A DNA stretch of 64,000 nucleotides from JAHBWV01 sp964588385 (GCA_964588385.1 CAZPPG010000001.1:1-64000), one strand, 5' to 3'. Shown: positions 41,519-51,495, counted from the first letter of the stretch. Program-made: numbers and translations. The notes: a model not told the origin generated them from the sequence alone.

Positions 41519-43536
41519 CGCACAAGGGCCTCGAGGTACTCCCGATCCGATCCATCCACGATGCCATCGCCGTCCAGGTCGCGCACGACCGGGTCCGTCG
41601 AGGCGTGCCAAGTGTACAGATCTTCAACGTCCACGACACCGTCTTCGTTCAGGTCAAAGTCCGGGCGGCTGATCGTCGCCACGGGCCCGAGCCCATCCAG
41701 TTCCGTGCACGTCACAAACCGCCCCGCGCCGCCCGGCAAACCGGTGATGCGAACGCCCGTCACCAGAATTGGTGCGGCGAGCTGCACATCAATGATCTCG
41801 AATGGTCGTGCCGTCGCCTGCGTGAGTGGCGCCGCGTTCACCGTCATCCACGTCGCCCCGCCTCCCAGTCCGAGGCGCACCTGCACATCGAATGCCTCGT
41901 ACCACCCGCCCTCGGGTGGCTCGGCCGCGCCGAAGTGGTCCCCCTCAATGAACCGGACTCGGTCGACCAGCACCTCGCGGTCGTAGGTCACCGCCAGTGT
42001 GATCGGCACACCCGGCGCGACCGCGCCCCCTTCGGTAGAGAAGGGGAGTCGCTCCGTATCGTTCAGAACATCCACCCCGGAGCCGTCCATCTCAATCCCG
42101 TTCGCAAAGCGGGCTTTGGCGCCCGAGCCGCGCCCGGATGCCGGCGAGCCGGCCACTGAGGTCACCATCGAAACCACGCCACCTGCAAGGCGCACACGCG
42201 CGCTCGCGCTGGACAGCCAGAGGTCCGTCATCGGGTTGAGCGTGGTGGAATCGCCGTGCGCGGGGCGCGGCAGCACCATCACGGGCGAACGCGCATCCGC
42301 CCGACTACCCAGCGGGCCGCCCGAGTCATTCACGACCCGACGCACAAGTGGCATCATGCGCGCGGCCATCAGCGTGAAGGTGTCGCGAGCGGCAGGATCG
42401 CCCGTCCAGTCCGGCAGATTGTTTCGTGTCCGCTCGATGTCGTATCGATCAGAGAGCGGCGTCGGTCCCAGCGCGGTCTCGATCTGGGCCTTCAATCCGT
42501 CAAAGCCGAGCATGAGTCCGAGCAGACCGCCCATCGTCGCGGTGCCGTTGTCCGAGTCCCACCCGCTGAGCGTGCCGATCTGGATGGTGCGCAGGAAATC
42601 ACCCTCGCCATACAGGAGCGCGATGAGACCCGTCGCGAAGTTCACGCTCGACTCGGTCCACTGCCGGTGCTTGAACCCGTTGGCCGTCGCGTTCAGTTGG
42701 TAACGCTCATACACCAGATCACGCGTCCGCTCCCAGTCGTCCTTGTCCGGGTTGGACAGGTAGTCGGCAACGACAACGTCGACGATGTCGGCGGCTTTGG
42801 ATGTGTCCGGGAGGTACGCGCGGGCCTCGCCGACGAGCCAGAGGATCCGACCGATCATCGGGAGCGAGTCGTCCGCGATGGGGGCGAGCGCGTACAGGAC
42901 GACGTGGAACTGTGCCGCGTGAGAGGCGTGGCCGCGTGAGGCGTTGCCGATGGGCATGTCGGCCAGCCGCAGCGCAACCTCGGGCATGCCGGGGGCGAGC
43001 GCGCCGAAGAACTCGGTGGTGAGCTGAGCGTCGATCTTGAGCCAGTACTGATTGGCAGCGGGCAGTCCTGTGCCCGGGGGGAGCACGCCGCGGCGCATCT
43101 GGTCAAGGGCCTGCTGGTTCGCGACCCAGAGATACTCATCATCCATGTGGGCCAGCCACGCGTCGGTGAGCGCTTCAGGCGTCAGCCACGGGCTCCCGGC
43201 CTGGTGCATCGCGTGCAGCGCGACGTACTCGACATCGGTGTCGTCATCGCCCGGCCAGGGATCGAGATACGTGACGTGCTCCAGCACGCCCTTGCCCAGA
43301 TCCGTCCCCCAGTCCGCGTCGGTCAGGAACGGCGCCTCGGTGACCTTGCCCTCCGAGCGGAGGCCCGTCCACGTCGCGATGGACTCCGCAAGCCACATGG
43401 CCCGAAGGCGCGACTCATACGCCTGCTCAGCGACGACGCGAGGGGCCGCGCTCGCCCCGGCCCCGAAGCCCGCCAGGCCCGCCACCGCAAGAAGTGGACC
43501 TCGCCAGTGCCGAGATGTGCGCAATCTCCCGGTCAT
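41476..43536 (-). CDS. Exported ADP-ribosylglycohydrolase-fold protein with EF-hand/dockerin-like tail
   Basis: A 686-residue protein with a signal peptide (about 1-31). Residues 35-400 fit the ADP-ribosylglycohydrolase fold. The metal-binding site is PWPGDDDTDVEY; later come GWDSDNGTATMGGLLGLMLG and NDSGG. A beta-sandwich follows (about 420-610). Two calcium-binding repeats, DLNEDGVVDVEDL and DLDGDGIVDGSDRE, sit near the C-terminus. The family removes ADP-ribose from proteins or nucleic acids, normally inside the cell; an exported version is unusual, so its substrate may be a different ribosyl or glycosyl compound. It is divergent from a GT-C gene. Confidence 0.8.
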   Translation of the reverse strand: MTGRLRTSRHWRGPLLAVAGLAGFGAGASAAPRVVAEQAYESRLRAMWLAESIATWTGLRSEGKVTEAPFLTDADWGTDLGKGVLEHVTYLDPWPGDDDTDVEYVALHAMHQAGSPWLTPEALTDAWLAHMDDEYLWVANQQALDQMRRGVLPPGTGLPAANQYWLKIDAQLTTEFFGALAPGMPEVALRLADMPIGNASRGHASHAAQFHVVLYALAPIADDSLPMIGRILWLVGEARAYLPDTSKAADIVDVVVADYLSNPDKDDWERTRDLVYERYQLNATANGFKHRQWTESSVNFATGLIALLYGEGDFLRTIQIGTLSGWDSDNGTATMGGLLGLMLGFDGLKAQIETALGPTPLSDRYDIERTRNNLPDWTGDPAARDTFTLMAARMMPLVRRVVNDSGGPLGSRADARSPVMVLPRPAHGDSTTLNPMTDLWLSSASARVRLAGGVVSMVTSVAGSPASGRGSGAKARFANGIEMDGSGVDVLNDTERLPFSTEGGAVAPGVPITLAVTYDREVLVDRVRFIEGDHFGAAEPPEGGWYEAFDVQVRLGLGGGATWMTVNAAPLTQATARPFEIIDVQLAAPILVTGVRITGLPGGAGRFVTCTELDGLGPVATISRPDFDLNEDGVVDVEDLYTWHASTDPVVRDLDGDGIVDGSDREYLEALVRWMEQRDMEAGRRP

Positions 43537-43610
43537 GCAGCGTTCCCAAACCGACGCGCCCGATGCGGGTCGATATGCAGGGCTCCTTCCGCCGATACGG
43601 TAACAGAACC

Positions 43611-45098
43611 ATGCCCCTCAACGGAGAAAAACTCGGCCATTCTTCCCTCCCAACTGCCGGCGCGTGGCTCACCGGGCTTGGCCTGGCCCTGCTGGTGCTC
43701 ATTCCCGCGTGGGTGTTGATCGTCTCCGGGGACTTCAACGGTCGCGGCGCCTTCGACCAGTTGAACTACCACGAGCCCGCCATCGTCCGTTTCGCGCAGC
43801 AGTGGCCGAAGCCGGATCTTGCGAACTACCTCTCTGCAACGACCCCCGGATATCACCTGTTCCTCGCGGCCGCCTCGCAGGTACTCGGCACCGAACGCGT
43901 CGCCCTGCAACTCATCGGCTCGCTCTTCACGGGTCTGCTCTTCGTCGTTCTGGGTGTTGGGGTCGCCCGCCGCGTCGGTGCTCGCCGGGCCATCGGGCTT
44001 CTGATGCCCATGGCTGGCTCCATGTACGTCTTCTTCCCCGCGGTCTGGCTGCTGCCCGACAACGCCGGATGGCTGCTGGTGTTAGGCGTGCTGCTGATCT
44101 CGCTCGCGGGCCACTTTGGTGCCCGCACGCTGCTGGCTTTCACGCTCGTCGCATCGGCCCTGGTGCTGGTGCGCCAGGTGCATCTCTGGGCGCTCGCCCC
44201 GATGTGGACCGCGGCGTACTTCGGCGCAGCGCACCGCCCCGGCACCGCCGACCATCGTGCGGCATGGGACATCCCCGCCCTCTTCGGACCGGATCTCCGC
44301 GCCGCGATCCCGCGCTTCGCGGCGGTCATCGGGCTCAGCGCCGTGCCCTGCGCCATCCTCGGCGCGTTCGTGCGTGAGTGGGGGGGGCTCACCCCGCCAT
44401 ACTTCCTTCGCCACCAGGGCGCAAACCCCGCGGCTCCCGCCTTCATCCTCGCTGTCTTCGGAGCCCTCGGCCCATTCTTCATCCCCGCCGCGTGGCCCGC
44501 GCTCGCCCGAACCCTGAGCCACAACCGCTTCCAGATCGCGGGCGCCATGCTTGTCGCGCTCTTCCTCGCCGTCGCCGTGCCCACGTCATACGACAAGGAT
44601 GCCGGCCGCTGGACCGGGCTCTGGAACCTGGCGCGAGCGACCCCCGACATCGCCGATCGCTCCATCTTGATCGTCATCCTCGCCACCCTTGGGGGCGGCC
44701 TCCTGATGGCCCTTCTGGGCACGCTGGGCCGGCGCGACCGCTGGATCTTCGCGTCCGCCGTTGTCGGGTTCATGGCGGCCTTGGGGGCGACGCATGAGCT
44801 CTGGCACCGATATGTCGAGCCCCTTGTGCTCATCCTGCTGCCGCTGATGGTCGCCCGAAAAGTCGCCTTGCCGGTGGCCTGTGGCACCTCGCTCGGGCCG
44901 TCACCCCGCCGCCTTCTGGACTGGGGACTGCTCTGCGTCTGTGTGCTGGGAGTGGGGCTGGCGTTTCTGACCACCCTGACGATCGCTCGGGCCAAGCCAG
45001 TGCAGGATTTGCGCCTCTACACGCTCCCCGAGTTCGAGCTACAGGACTGGGAGATGCCCCCCGGCGTGCTCTCCGCGGAGCCCCCGACGAGCCGCTAG
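43611..45098 (+). CDS. Polytopic GT-C-type membrane protein, ALG10/DIE2-like
   Basis: A 495-residue protein with about ten to twelve membrane helices. The first extracytoplasmic loop, FDQLNYHEPAIVRFAQQWP then SATTPGYHLFLAA, resembles the acidic catalytic loop of GT-C glycosyltransferases of the ALG10/DIE2 type. These use a lipid-linked sugar donor. The similarity is local, so the function is tentative. ATG 43611 is chosen because it directly precedes the first helix; upstream in-frame starts would overlap the divergent gene. gmd follows 159 bp later, possibly supplying activated sugar for the same glycan. Confidence 0.65.
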   Translation: MPLNGEKLGHSSLPTAGAWLTGLGLALLVLIPAWVLIVSGDFNGRGAFDQLNYHEPAIVRFAQQWPKPDLANYLSATTPGYHLFLAAASQVLGTERVALQLIGSLFTGLLFVVLGVGVARRVGARRAIGLLMPMAGSMYVFFPAVWLLPDNAGWLLVLGVLLISLAGHFGARTLLAFTLVASALVLVRQVHLWALAPMWTAAYFGAAHRPGTADHRAAWDIPALFGPDLRAAIPRFAAVIGLSAVPCAILGAFVREWGGLTPPYFLRHQGANPAAPAFILAVFGALGPFFIPAAWPALARTLSHNRFQIAGAMLVALFLAVAVPTSYDKDAGRWTGLWNLARATPDIADRSILIVILATLGGGLLMALLGTLGRRDRWIFASAVVGFMAALGATHELWHRYVEPLVLILLPLMVARKVALPVACGTSLGPSPRRLLDWGLLCVCVLGVGLAFLTTLTIARAKPVQDLRLYTLPEFELQDWEMPPGVLSAEPPTSR

Positions 45099-45257
45099 GC
45101 AGAATCCGCCACAGCCGGGGAACGATCTTGCCGAAACCTGAGAACTTGGAGAGGCCTGCGGGGCTATGAATGCTCCCCTCCAAACGCGGCTGATCGTCCG
45201 AACATAAAGCGAACTACAGCATCCAGAACTGGTCCGACAGGTGAAGGGAAGAAAGCC

Positions 45258-46316
45258 ATGGCCGAGCAGAAGCGTGCGTTCATCACAGGAATCACCGGCC
45301 AGGATGGCTCTTACCTCGCCGAGTTCCTGATCGGCAAGGGGTACGACGTCCACGGCATCATCCGCCGCTCGTCCTCGTTCAACACCGGCCGAATCGACCA
45401 CATCTACCTCGACCCGCACATCAAGGGCGGCAAGCTGAAGCTGCACTACGGCGACCTCTGCGACGCGAACGTGATGGACAAGCTGATGAACGACATCAAG
45501 CCGCACGAGGTGTACAACCTCGGTGCGCAGTCGCACGTCCGCGTGTCGTTCGACATGCCGATCTACACCGCCGAGACGGTGGCGATGGGCGCCCTGAAAC
45601 TGCTGGAGGCGGTCCGCAACTTCCAGGATCGCTCCGGCCAGCAGGTCCGCTACTACCAGGCGTCATCCTCCGAGCAGTACGGCAAGGTCGTCGAGACCCC
45701 CCAGAAGGAGACCACGCCCTTCTACCCCCGCTCGCCCTATGCCTGCGCCAAGATGATGGCCCACTGGGCCACGGTCAACTATCGCGAGTCGTACAACCTC
45801 CACGCCTCGTGCGGCATCCTCTTCAACCACGAGTCTCCCCGCCGCGGCGAGACCTTCGTCACCCGCAAGATCACCCGCGCTGTGGGCCGCATCAAGATGG
45901 GCCTCCAGGACAAGGTCTTCCTCGGCAACCTCGACTCCAAACGCGACTGGGGCTTTGCCGGCGACTACGTGAAGATGATGTGGATGATGCTCCAGCAGGA
46001 GACGCCCGACGACTACGTCGTCGCCACCGGCAAGACCATCAGCGTCCGCGAGTTCGCGGAACTCGCCTTCGCCCACGCCGGACTGAACTTCAAGGACCAC
46101 GTCCAGTTCGACCCGCGCTACCTCCGCCCTGCCGAGGTCGACCTGCTCCTCGGCGATCCGACCAAGGCCAAGAAGAAGCTCGGCTGGGTCCCGACCACCA
46201 CGGTCGAAGAACTCGCCCGCATGATGGTCGAGGCGGACTTGGAACTTGCCCGTCGTGAGAAGACCCTCCGCGACGCCGGGCACGAGCTCCCGGAGTTCGC
46301 CGGGCACGATCAGTGA
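45258..46316 (+). CDS. gmd: GDP-mannose 4,6-dehydratase
   Basis: A 352-residue extended short-chain dehydrogenase. It converts GDP-mannose to GDP-4-keto-6-deoxymannose with bound NADP, for fucose, rhamnose or perosamine-type sugars. The Rossmann motif is FITGITGQDGSYLAEFL. IRRSSSFNTGRIDH, SSSEQYGKVVETPQKE, and the catalytic YxxxK in YPRSPYACAK are all present. Further landmarks are NHESPRRGETFVTRKI and GNLDSKRDWGFAGDYV. Length is normal. A GAAGGGAAG site precedes ATG 45258. No GDP-fucose synthase lies adjacent. Confidence 0.96.
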   Translation: MAEQKRAFITGITGQDGSYLAEFLIGKGYDVHGIIRRSSSFNTGRIDHIYLDPHIKGGKLKLHYGDLCDANVMDKLMNDIKPHEVYNLGAQSHVRVSFDMPIYTAETVAMGALKLLEAVRNFQDRSGQQVRYYQASSSEQYGKVVETPQKETTPFYPRSPYACAKMMAHWATVNYRESYNLHASCGILFNHESPRRGETFVTRKITRAVGRIKMGLQDKVFLGNLDSKRDWGFAGDYVKMMWMMLQQETPDDYVVATGKTISVREFAELAFAHAGLNFKDHVQFDPRYLRPAEVDLLLGDPTKAKKKLGWVPTTTVEELARMMVEADLELARREKTLRDAGHELPEFAGHDQ

Positions 46317-46458
46317 GCCGGCGGGGAACGGCCCTCTGCGACGTATGATGCGAAGACGCGGATGGCGTCGGGGACACGACGCGTCGATGCATCCGAACCG
46401 GATCGCATCGTGACCGATCGTGCTCCGGCTCTCTCCCCTTCGGAGAAGTGCCCAGACC

Positions 46459-48057
46459 ATGCGTTTCGAGGCCTCACAACACATGCGGATGGGCCAGCAC
46501 ATGAAGCTGGCGCCGCGCATGATCCAGTCGATGGAGATCCTCCAGATGCCCCTCGCGGAGCTGGAGGAGCGCATCGAGCAGGAACTGGAGAACAACCCGA
46601 CGCTGGAGATCATCGAGCCAGGCGCAGCCGCCGACGGCGATGGGAACGGTGAGGGCGCGATGGACCTGAATGGAACCATCGGCAGCGCGTCCGCCGATGA
46701 GCCGGGGGCCGACCGCCAGCCCGGCGAGGATGCCGACTCCTTCGAGCGCCTTGAGGGTTTCGAGGCCAGCAATCCCGAGGCCGTCGAGAACGAGTTCGAG
46801 GAGCGGGCCCCGCAGCGCGAAGAGCCCTTCGAGGGGCTCTCTCGTGCGCGTGAGAGCGGCGAGCCCGACGCCAAGATGGAGGCGATGGCGGCCGCCCCTG
46901 CCCGCCAGGGCAGCATCGCCGAGCAGTTACGGGCCCAGTGGGGCGTTGTCGAAGTTGATGAGGCGCTTCGCCCCTACGGAGAGTTCATCATCGACAATCT
47001 CGACGGTGACGGGTATCTCCGTGCCGGGACCCCGGAACTTGCCGAGCGCCTTCCCGCGGCCCTGCGCGATGCGGATGCCGCGAACAGACTCGACCGAGCC
47101 CTCAAAGCCGTGCAGCTCTTTCTGGAGCCCGCCGGCGTCGGCGCCCGCGATGCCCGCGAGTGCCTCCTTCTCCAGCTCGACGCCATCGAGGACGGCGACG
47201 CGTCGGAGGACGTCGTGGGCGCGTGGGACGGCGCGGACGACCGCGCGGCGACGATCCAGACGGCGCGACTGCTCGCCTCGGACTTCCTCGACGACCTCAT
47301 GAACAACCGCCTCCCGCGGATCGTCGAGCGCAGCGGCCTCTCCATGGAGCGCATCAAGCAGGGCTTGCTGCTGCTCCGGCGCCTGTCGCTCTCGCCCGCA
47401 CGCCGTCTCGCGCCCGAGGACGCCGCTCCAATCGTCCCCGACGGTTTCATCGAGTACGACGAGGACCAGGACCGCTACTACGCCTATCTCAACGACAACC
47501 GCCTCCCCAACCTGCAGGTCAACCGCGAGTACGCCAAGCTGACCCGCGACCGCTCCATGCCGCAGCGCGACCGCGAGTTCATCCGCACCAACGTCGGTAA
47601 CGCCCAGTGGCTCATCGAGGCCGTCGAGCAGCGCAAGCGCACGCTTCTGCGCGTCATCGAGGCCGTCATCGACGCCCAGCGCGAGTACTTCGATTACGGC
47701 CCGCAGTCGCTCAAGCCCCTCCCCATGACGCTCGTCGCCGAGAAGCTCGGCATCCACGTCGCCACCGTCAGCCGCGCCGTCGCGGAGAAGTACGTCATGA
47801 CGCCCCGCGGCGTCGTCCCTCTCCGCGGGTTCTTCACCGGCGGCACACAGACCGACACCGGCGAAGACGTCTCATGGGACGCCATCAAGGCCGCCCTCCG
47901 CGAGGTCGTCGACGCCGAAGACAAGAACAAGCCTCTGTCCGACGACGCCCTGGCCGACGCCCTCAAGGCACGCGGGACCGAGATCGCCCGAAGGACGGTG
48001 GCCAAGTACCGTGAGCAACTGGGCATCCCGACAGCGCGGCTGCGCAAGACGTTCTGA
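46459..48057 (+). CDS. rpoN: RNA polymerase sigma-54 factor
   Basis: A 532-residue sigma factor that recognises -24/-12 promoters and needs AAA+ activators. The N-terminal activator-interacting region is MKLAPRMIQSMEILQMPLAE then ENNPTLEII. An acidic linker (about 55-145) follows, then the core-binding domain (about 150-330). The DNA-binding part has the helix-turn-helix KLGIHVATVSRAVAEKYV, and the RpoN box ARRTVAKYREQL lies near 510-521, close to the C-terminus. The start is ATG 46459; an upstream frame from 46420 is less likely. No bacterial enhancer-binding protein is in the window. Confidence 0.95.
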   Translation: MRFEASQHMRMGQHMKLAPRMIQSMEILQMPLAELEERIEQELENNPTLEIIEPGAAADGDGNGEGAMDLNGTIGSASADEPGADRQPGEDADSFERLEGFEASNPEAVENEFEERAPQREEPFEGLSRARESGEPDAKMEAMAAAPARQGSIAEQLRAQWGVVEVDEALRPYGEFIIDNLDGDGYLRAGTPELAERLPAALRDADAANRLDRALKAVQLFLEPAGVGARDARECLLLQLDAIEDGDASEDVVGAWDGADDRAATIQTARLLASDFLDDLMNNRLPRIVERSGLSMERIKQGLLLLRRLSLSPARRLAPEDAAPIVPDGFIEYDEDQDRYYAYLNDNRLPNLQVNREYAKLTRDRSMPQRDREFIRTNVGNAQWLIEAVEQRKRTLLRVIEAVIDAQREYFDYGPQSLKPLPMTLVAEKLGIHVATVSRAVAEKYVMTPRGVVPLRGFFTGGTQTDTGEDVSWDAIKAALREVVDAEDKNKPLSDDALADALKARGTEIARRTVAKYREQLGIPTARLRKTF

Positions 48058-48125
48058 CACGCCGTGTGCCTTCGTGCGTCTTGCCTTCCCTGTGTCCCTC
48101 TGCTCCTACGCCCCTTTGCCCCTTC

Positions 48126-49979
48126 CTATTTCACCCCCGCCAGTTTCCGCACGGTCATGTCAAAGTTCTTCACGAGTGCGGCGTGCACGGCGTACACGAT
48201 CCCGATGTAGACGCCAGCGCCGACCATGCATCCGATCGCGATCGCGACGCGCGCCGACATCAGGTCGTGCTGCGACACGGTCTCGGACATCATCTGGGCC
48301 GGGTTGATCATCGCGAAGATGGTCGCAGCCGGACTGATGCCCGCGAGCGCAGGACCCAGCAGTGAGAACTGCGAGCCGGCCTGCCATCCGCACATGCCGA
48401 CGAACGCCGAGACCGCCGCGACGATTCCGACCGAGACCACCACGGAACTCAGCGTCCCCTTGCTCTTGAGCGACCAGTGCAGCCCGATGATCGCGCAGAA
48501 CGCGATGAACGGGATCACGATCACCGGCATGAGCAGCATCGCCTCCGGCAGGATCACCGGGTGCACCACCGGCTTGGCGAGCGCCACCGTCGAGACCATC
48601 GCCCCGTCCTCACGCCCGAGCCCGCCCGTCAACGCATAGAGCGACGCGAACGCCACCGTCCCCAGCGGCACCGCGAGCAGCGGCAACAGATACGCGATCA
48701 ATCCCCGCAGTTTCCCCGTCAGGTACGCGCTGGGCGTGATCGGCGTCGTCAGGAGAAGATCCAGCGTCCCGTCCTCGCGCTCCCGCGTCACCGCAGTCGC
48801 CGCCATCGTGATCGCCAGGAGCGTGATGATGCCAAGCTCCGCCGTCACCGTCGTCAAGAGCGCGAGGCGGAACGAGGCCTGGCTCATCGCGCCCGAGTGA
48901 TACAGCGCGACCAGACCAAGCCCGAAGAGCCCGCCCAACGCGATGAACGTCCAGCGCGCGATCGACTTCGGCAGCGACGCGTTCCGTGCCGCCGCCTCAC
49001 GCCACGCGATCGGATTCGCCCACGGCGTCCGCGGCGGGCGGTGCTCCGCGCCCTTGGCCCCCAGACGGAAGATCCGCCGATGCAGCGGGATCCCGCTCGC
49101 GCCCGAACCGATGGTCTGAAGCCCGCCCGCCCGCACCGTGATGGTGCTGGCCACGAGGAGAAACAGCGAGAGCAGCAGGCCGCCGATGTTGGAAGCCGTG
49201 ACCGGCCGCACATACAGCCAGTGCTCAATCCCTGAGAAACTGCCAACCGGGGCCGAGGGATACGACGAGGGCGAGAGCATGGCCCGCAGCGCAAGGAACG
49301 GGTTGAACGCGGTCAGCGCGGTCACGCCCGTGCCATTGGGATTCAACCCACTGGTCCGAAGGTACGAGTCCACGCCGATCGTGATCGCCAGGTACGACAC
49401 CACCGCGACATAGAAGAAGAAGACCGAGCGCTTGCCCACCACGCGGCTCACCGCCAGCGCGATCGCGATCGTGCCCACCACCAGCGCCGCCGTCGCCGCG
49501 ATCAGATAACTCGCGAAGATCGACCGCCCCGGCACGCCCCCGAAGTACTGCGTCAGCGCAAATAGAGGCAACGACGCAAACAGGAGCGCGACAATGAAGA
49601 ACAGCCGCCCAAGCAGGTTCCCCAGCACGATCTCAAGTGGCCCGAGCGGCGTCGTCAGCAGCACCTCCCATGTCCGAGGGCTTGCCTCCTGCGCAATCGC
49701 TCCCGCCATGAACACCGGCGCGATCACGCAGATCAATCCGATCTGCAGATAGGCAATGAACGTGAAGCTCGACGCGCCGACCGCCGCCAGCGAGCGATAG
49801 TCCAGGTCGCCAGACCCCGCGCGCGCGAGAATCAACCACAGCAGCACCACAATCAACGCCGCGAGGTACCCGGAGCGGATCAGCATGTGGCGCGTGCGGC
49901 GCGAGCCGTTCTGCACCAGGCGCACCGCGATCGGATTGGTCGGTCCCAGGCGCAGCAGCCAACGAAGGATCACGGGCAT
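48126..49979 (-). CDS. ABC-2-type transporter permease (fused double module)
   Basis: About 617 residues with around twelve membrane helices in two sets. The first has AGAIAQEASPRTWEVLLTTPL and the second VTREREDGTLDLLLTTPITPSAYLTGKL. These repeated E(D)GT-(L)-LLLTTP motifs are the coupling segments of ABC-2 permeases, so this looks like two permease halves in one chain. The ATPase partner is not in the window. The gene converges on rpoN, 68 bp apart. ATG 49979 is chosen, but its ribosome-binding site is weak. The substrate is unknown. Confidence 0.8.
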   Translation of the reverse strand: MPVILRWLLRLGPTNPIAVRLVQNGSRRTRHMLIRSGYLAALIVVLLWLILARAGSGDLDYRSLAAVGASSFTFIAYLQIGLICVIAPVFMAGAIAQEASPRTWEVLLTTPLGPLEIVLGNLLGRLFFIVALLFASLPLFALTQYFGGVPGRSIFASYLIAATAALVVGTIAIALAVSRVVGKRSVFFFYVAVVSYLAITIGVDSYLRTSGLNPNGTGVTALTAFNPFLALRAMLSPSSYPSAPVGSFSGIEHWLYVRPVTASNIGGLLLSLFLLVASTITVRAGGLQTIGSGASGIPLHRRIFRLGAKGAEHRPPRTPWANPIAWREAAARNASLPKSIARWTFIALGGLFGLGLVALYHSGAMSQASFRLALLTTVTAELGIITLLAITMAATAVTREREDGTLDLLLTTPITPSAYLTGKLRGLIAYLLPLLAVPLGTVAFASLYALTGGLGREDGAMVSTVALAKPVVHPVILPEAMLLMPVIVIPFIAFCAIIGLHWSLKSKGTLSSVVVSVGIVAAVSAFVGMCGWQAGSQFSLLGPALAGISPAATIFAMINPAQMMSETVSQHDLMSARVAIAIGCMVGAGVYIGIVYAVHAALVKNFDMTVRKLAGVK

Positions 49980-50073
49980 GGGCGGATCATAGTGAGATCC
50001 CGGCGCCCACACCTCTCCCGCCAACCCGGGTTCGCGCGTCCGACACACCGCTCGCCGCTCTCAGGCATCCGCC

Positions 50074-50796
50074 CTACGGCTGGTCTTGGTCGCTGGCGAT
50101 CATCAGGCGCCCGGGCGTCGCCGCGGTCAAGGAGTCCCAGTCCAGCCGCGGGAACTGCGAGCGCAGATCCTCGATCGTCACTCTCGTGGCCAGCTCGTTG
50201 CCCGTGCGGTCAATGGCGGTGTACGCGAGGATTGCCTCGCCAAAGCGGTTCTCCCGGGTCTCGATGCGGATGAGCAGCCCATCGCTCTCCAAGGTGCCGA
50301 GCGAACGCCACTCGTCGGTCTGCATCTGACCCGTCGCGGGTTGGGCCGCCTGCAGCGTGCCGGCTCCGCGCCCGATCTGACGCAGTTGCTCCGGCGTGAT
50401 CTGGGTGAGGCGCATCGTGTCGCTTGCCAGCACGCCCTGTGGCTCCGGCTTGAGCACCATGAACGATCCCACCAGCGTCGCCAGGCCGAGCGCCATGGTC
50501 ACCTTGAACGGTGAGATGAACCTGGCGGACGCCCCACCAGAGCGGCAGGCATCGCCGCCGCAGCACGTTCCGCCCCGGACGCATGCGCAGGGCCCAAGGC
50601 CCGGGCCCGCGTTCAGGCCGGCGCTCTCAAGAATCGCCATCTCGTCCCCGAGGGGGTGGTTGATCGAAGGGGCCTCCGGGGCCGAGTCGCTGACGGGCGT
50701 GGAGCGGTTCTGCATGAGAACAAGATCGGATACGCGCCGCTCCGTGCGCCGCAGTTGGAGCCGGGACTTGTTCCGGCGGCTGAAAGTGCGCGACAT
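50074..50796 (-). CDS. Single-pass membrane hypothetical with a Cys cluster
   Basis: Up to 240 residues (213 if the ATG at 50715 is used). A Cys-rich segment, PCACVRGGTCCGGDACRSGG (five Cys in 14 residues), precedes one membrane helix (KVTMALGLATLVGSFMVLK). An exported beta-rich domain follows, with LLIRIETRENRFGEAILAYTAI. The Cys cluster would be cytoplasmic and might bind zinc or an iron-sulfur cluster, but no known motif matches. The gene precedes the ABC-2 permease on the same strand, about 95 bp away. Confidence 0.55.
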   Translation of the reverse strand: MSRTFSRRNKSRLQLRRTERRVSDLVLMQNRSTPVSDSAPEAPSINHPLGDEMAILESAGLNAGPGLGPCACVRGGTCCGGDACRSGGASARFISPFKVTMALGLATLVGSFMVLKPEPQGVLASDTMRLTQITPEQLRQIGRGAGTLQAAQPATGQMQTDEWRSLGTLESDGLLIRIETRENRFGEAILAYTAIDRTGNELATRVTIEDLRSQFPRLDWDSLTAATPGRLMIASDQDQP

Positions 50797-50995
50797 GCAC
50801 GGGCCGCGCCGATTATCGCGGCGACGCCCCGCCCATTCTCGGACCCTGACGAGCCTTCACGCCCAGGCGCGGCCCGGGGGCCGCTCCCGGGTGGGCGCAC
50901 GTCCAAACGTCCGGTGCGAGGGACGAGACGTCCCGCGCGGGCGCGGCGGATATAGTCTTCCCGACGTGCCGCGGCATTGGCGGCGTGTCAGCGAC

Positions 50996-51070
50996 GGCCC
51001 CGTCGTCTAGCCTGGTCCAGGACACCACCCTTTCACGGTGGACACGCGGGTTCGAATCCCGCCGGGGTCA
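50996..51070 (+). tRNA. tRNA-Glu (anticodon UUC)
   Basis: A 75-nt gene with acceptor GGCCCCG/CGGGGTC (a G-U pair at 2-71). The D arm is GTCTAGCC...GGAC. The anticodon stem CCACC/GGTGG has loop CTTTCAC (anticodon TTC). The T arm is GCGGG-TTCGAAT-CCCGC and the discriminator is A. CCA is not encoded. A 7-bp hairpin at 51088-51106 follows and may help termination. Confidence 0.96.
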
Positions 51071-51291
51071 CTTTCGGAACACCTCCACGGAGCCGCCGGG
51101 GCTCCGCGTCGCCGGGCGCGTCCGACACGCTCCAACACGCTGATGCGTCTGAATCGGCCTTGGTTCCGACGGGCGAGAGCCGCCGGTCGGGCCATCGGCA
51201 TGCCAACCGAGCGCTTGGTGCGCGCGGGTTCGTGACGCCCGGCGGGTCACCGACATCCCATTGGATCCCGCCCCCCGCCATGGAGCCAGCC

Positions 51292-51495
51292 ATGCCCTAT
51301 GTCAACGTCAGGATCACCAAGGACGGCGTCACCCGCGAGCAGAAGAAGCAGATCGTCGCCGAGATCACCGACACCCTGGCCCGTGTGCTGGGCAAGAAGC
51401 CGGAGCACACCCACATCGTGATCGACGAGATCGAAACGGACAACTGGGGCTTCGCCGGCATGCTCACCACCGACTACCGCGCGCGGGCCAAGTGA
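51292..51495 (+). CDS. 4-oxalocrotonate tautomerase-family protein
   Basis: A 67-residue cytosolic protein of the 4-OT fold. The catalytic N-terminal Pro is present if translation starts at 51292 (MPYVNVRITKDG). REQKKQIVAEITDTLARVLGKKPEHTHIVIDEIETDNWGF fits the family. Hexamers tautomerise small keto-enol acids. The start at 51292 is favoured over 51280, because Pro must be residue 1 after Met removal and GGAG is well spaced. No aromatic degradation genes are near, so the substrate is open. Confidence 0.9.
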   Translation: MPYVNVRITKDGVTREQKKQIVAEITDTLARVLGKKPEHTHIVIDEIETDNWGFAGMLTTDYRARAK

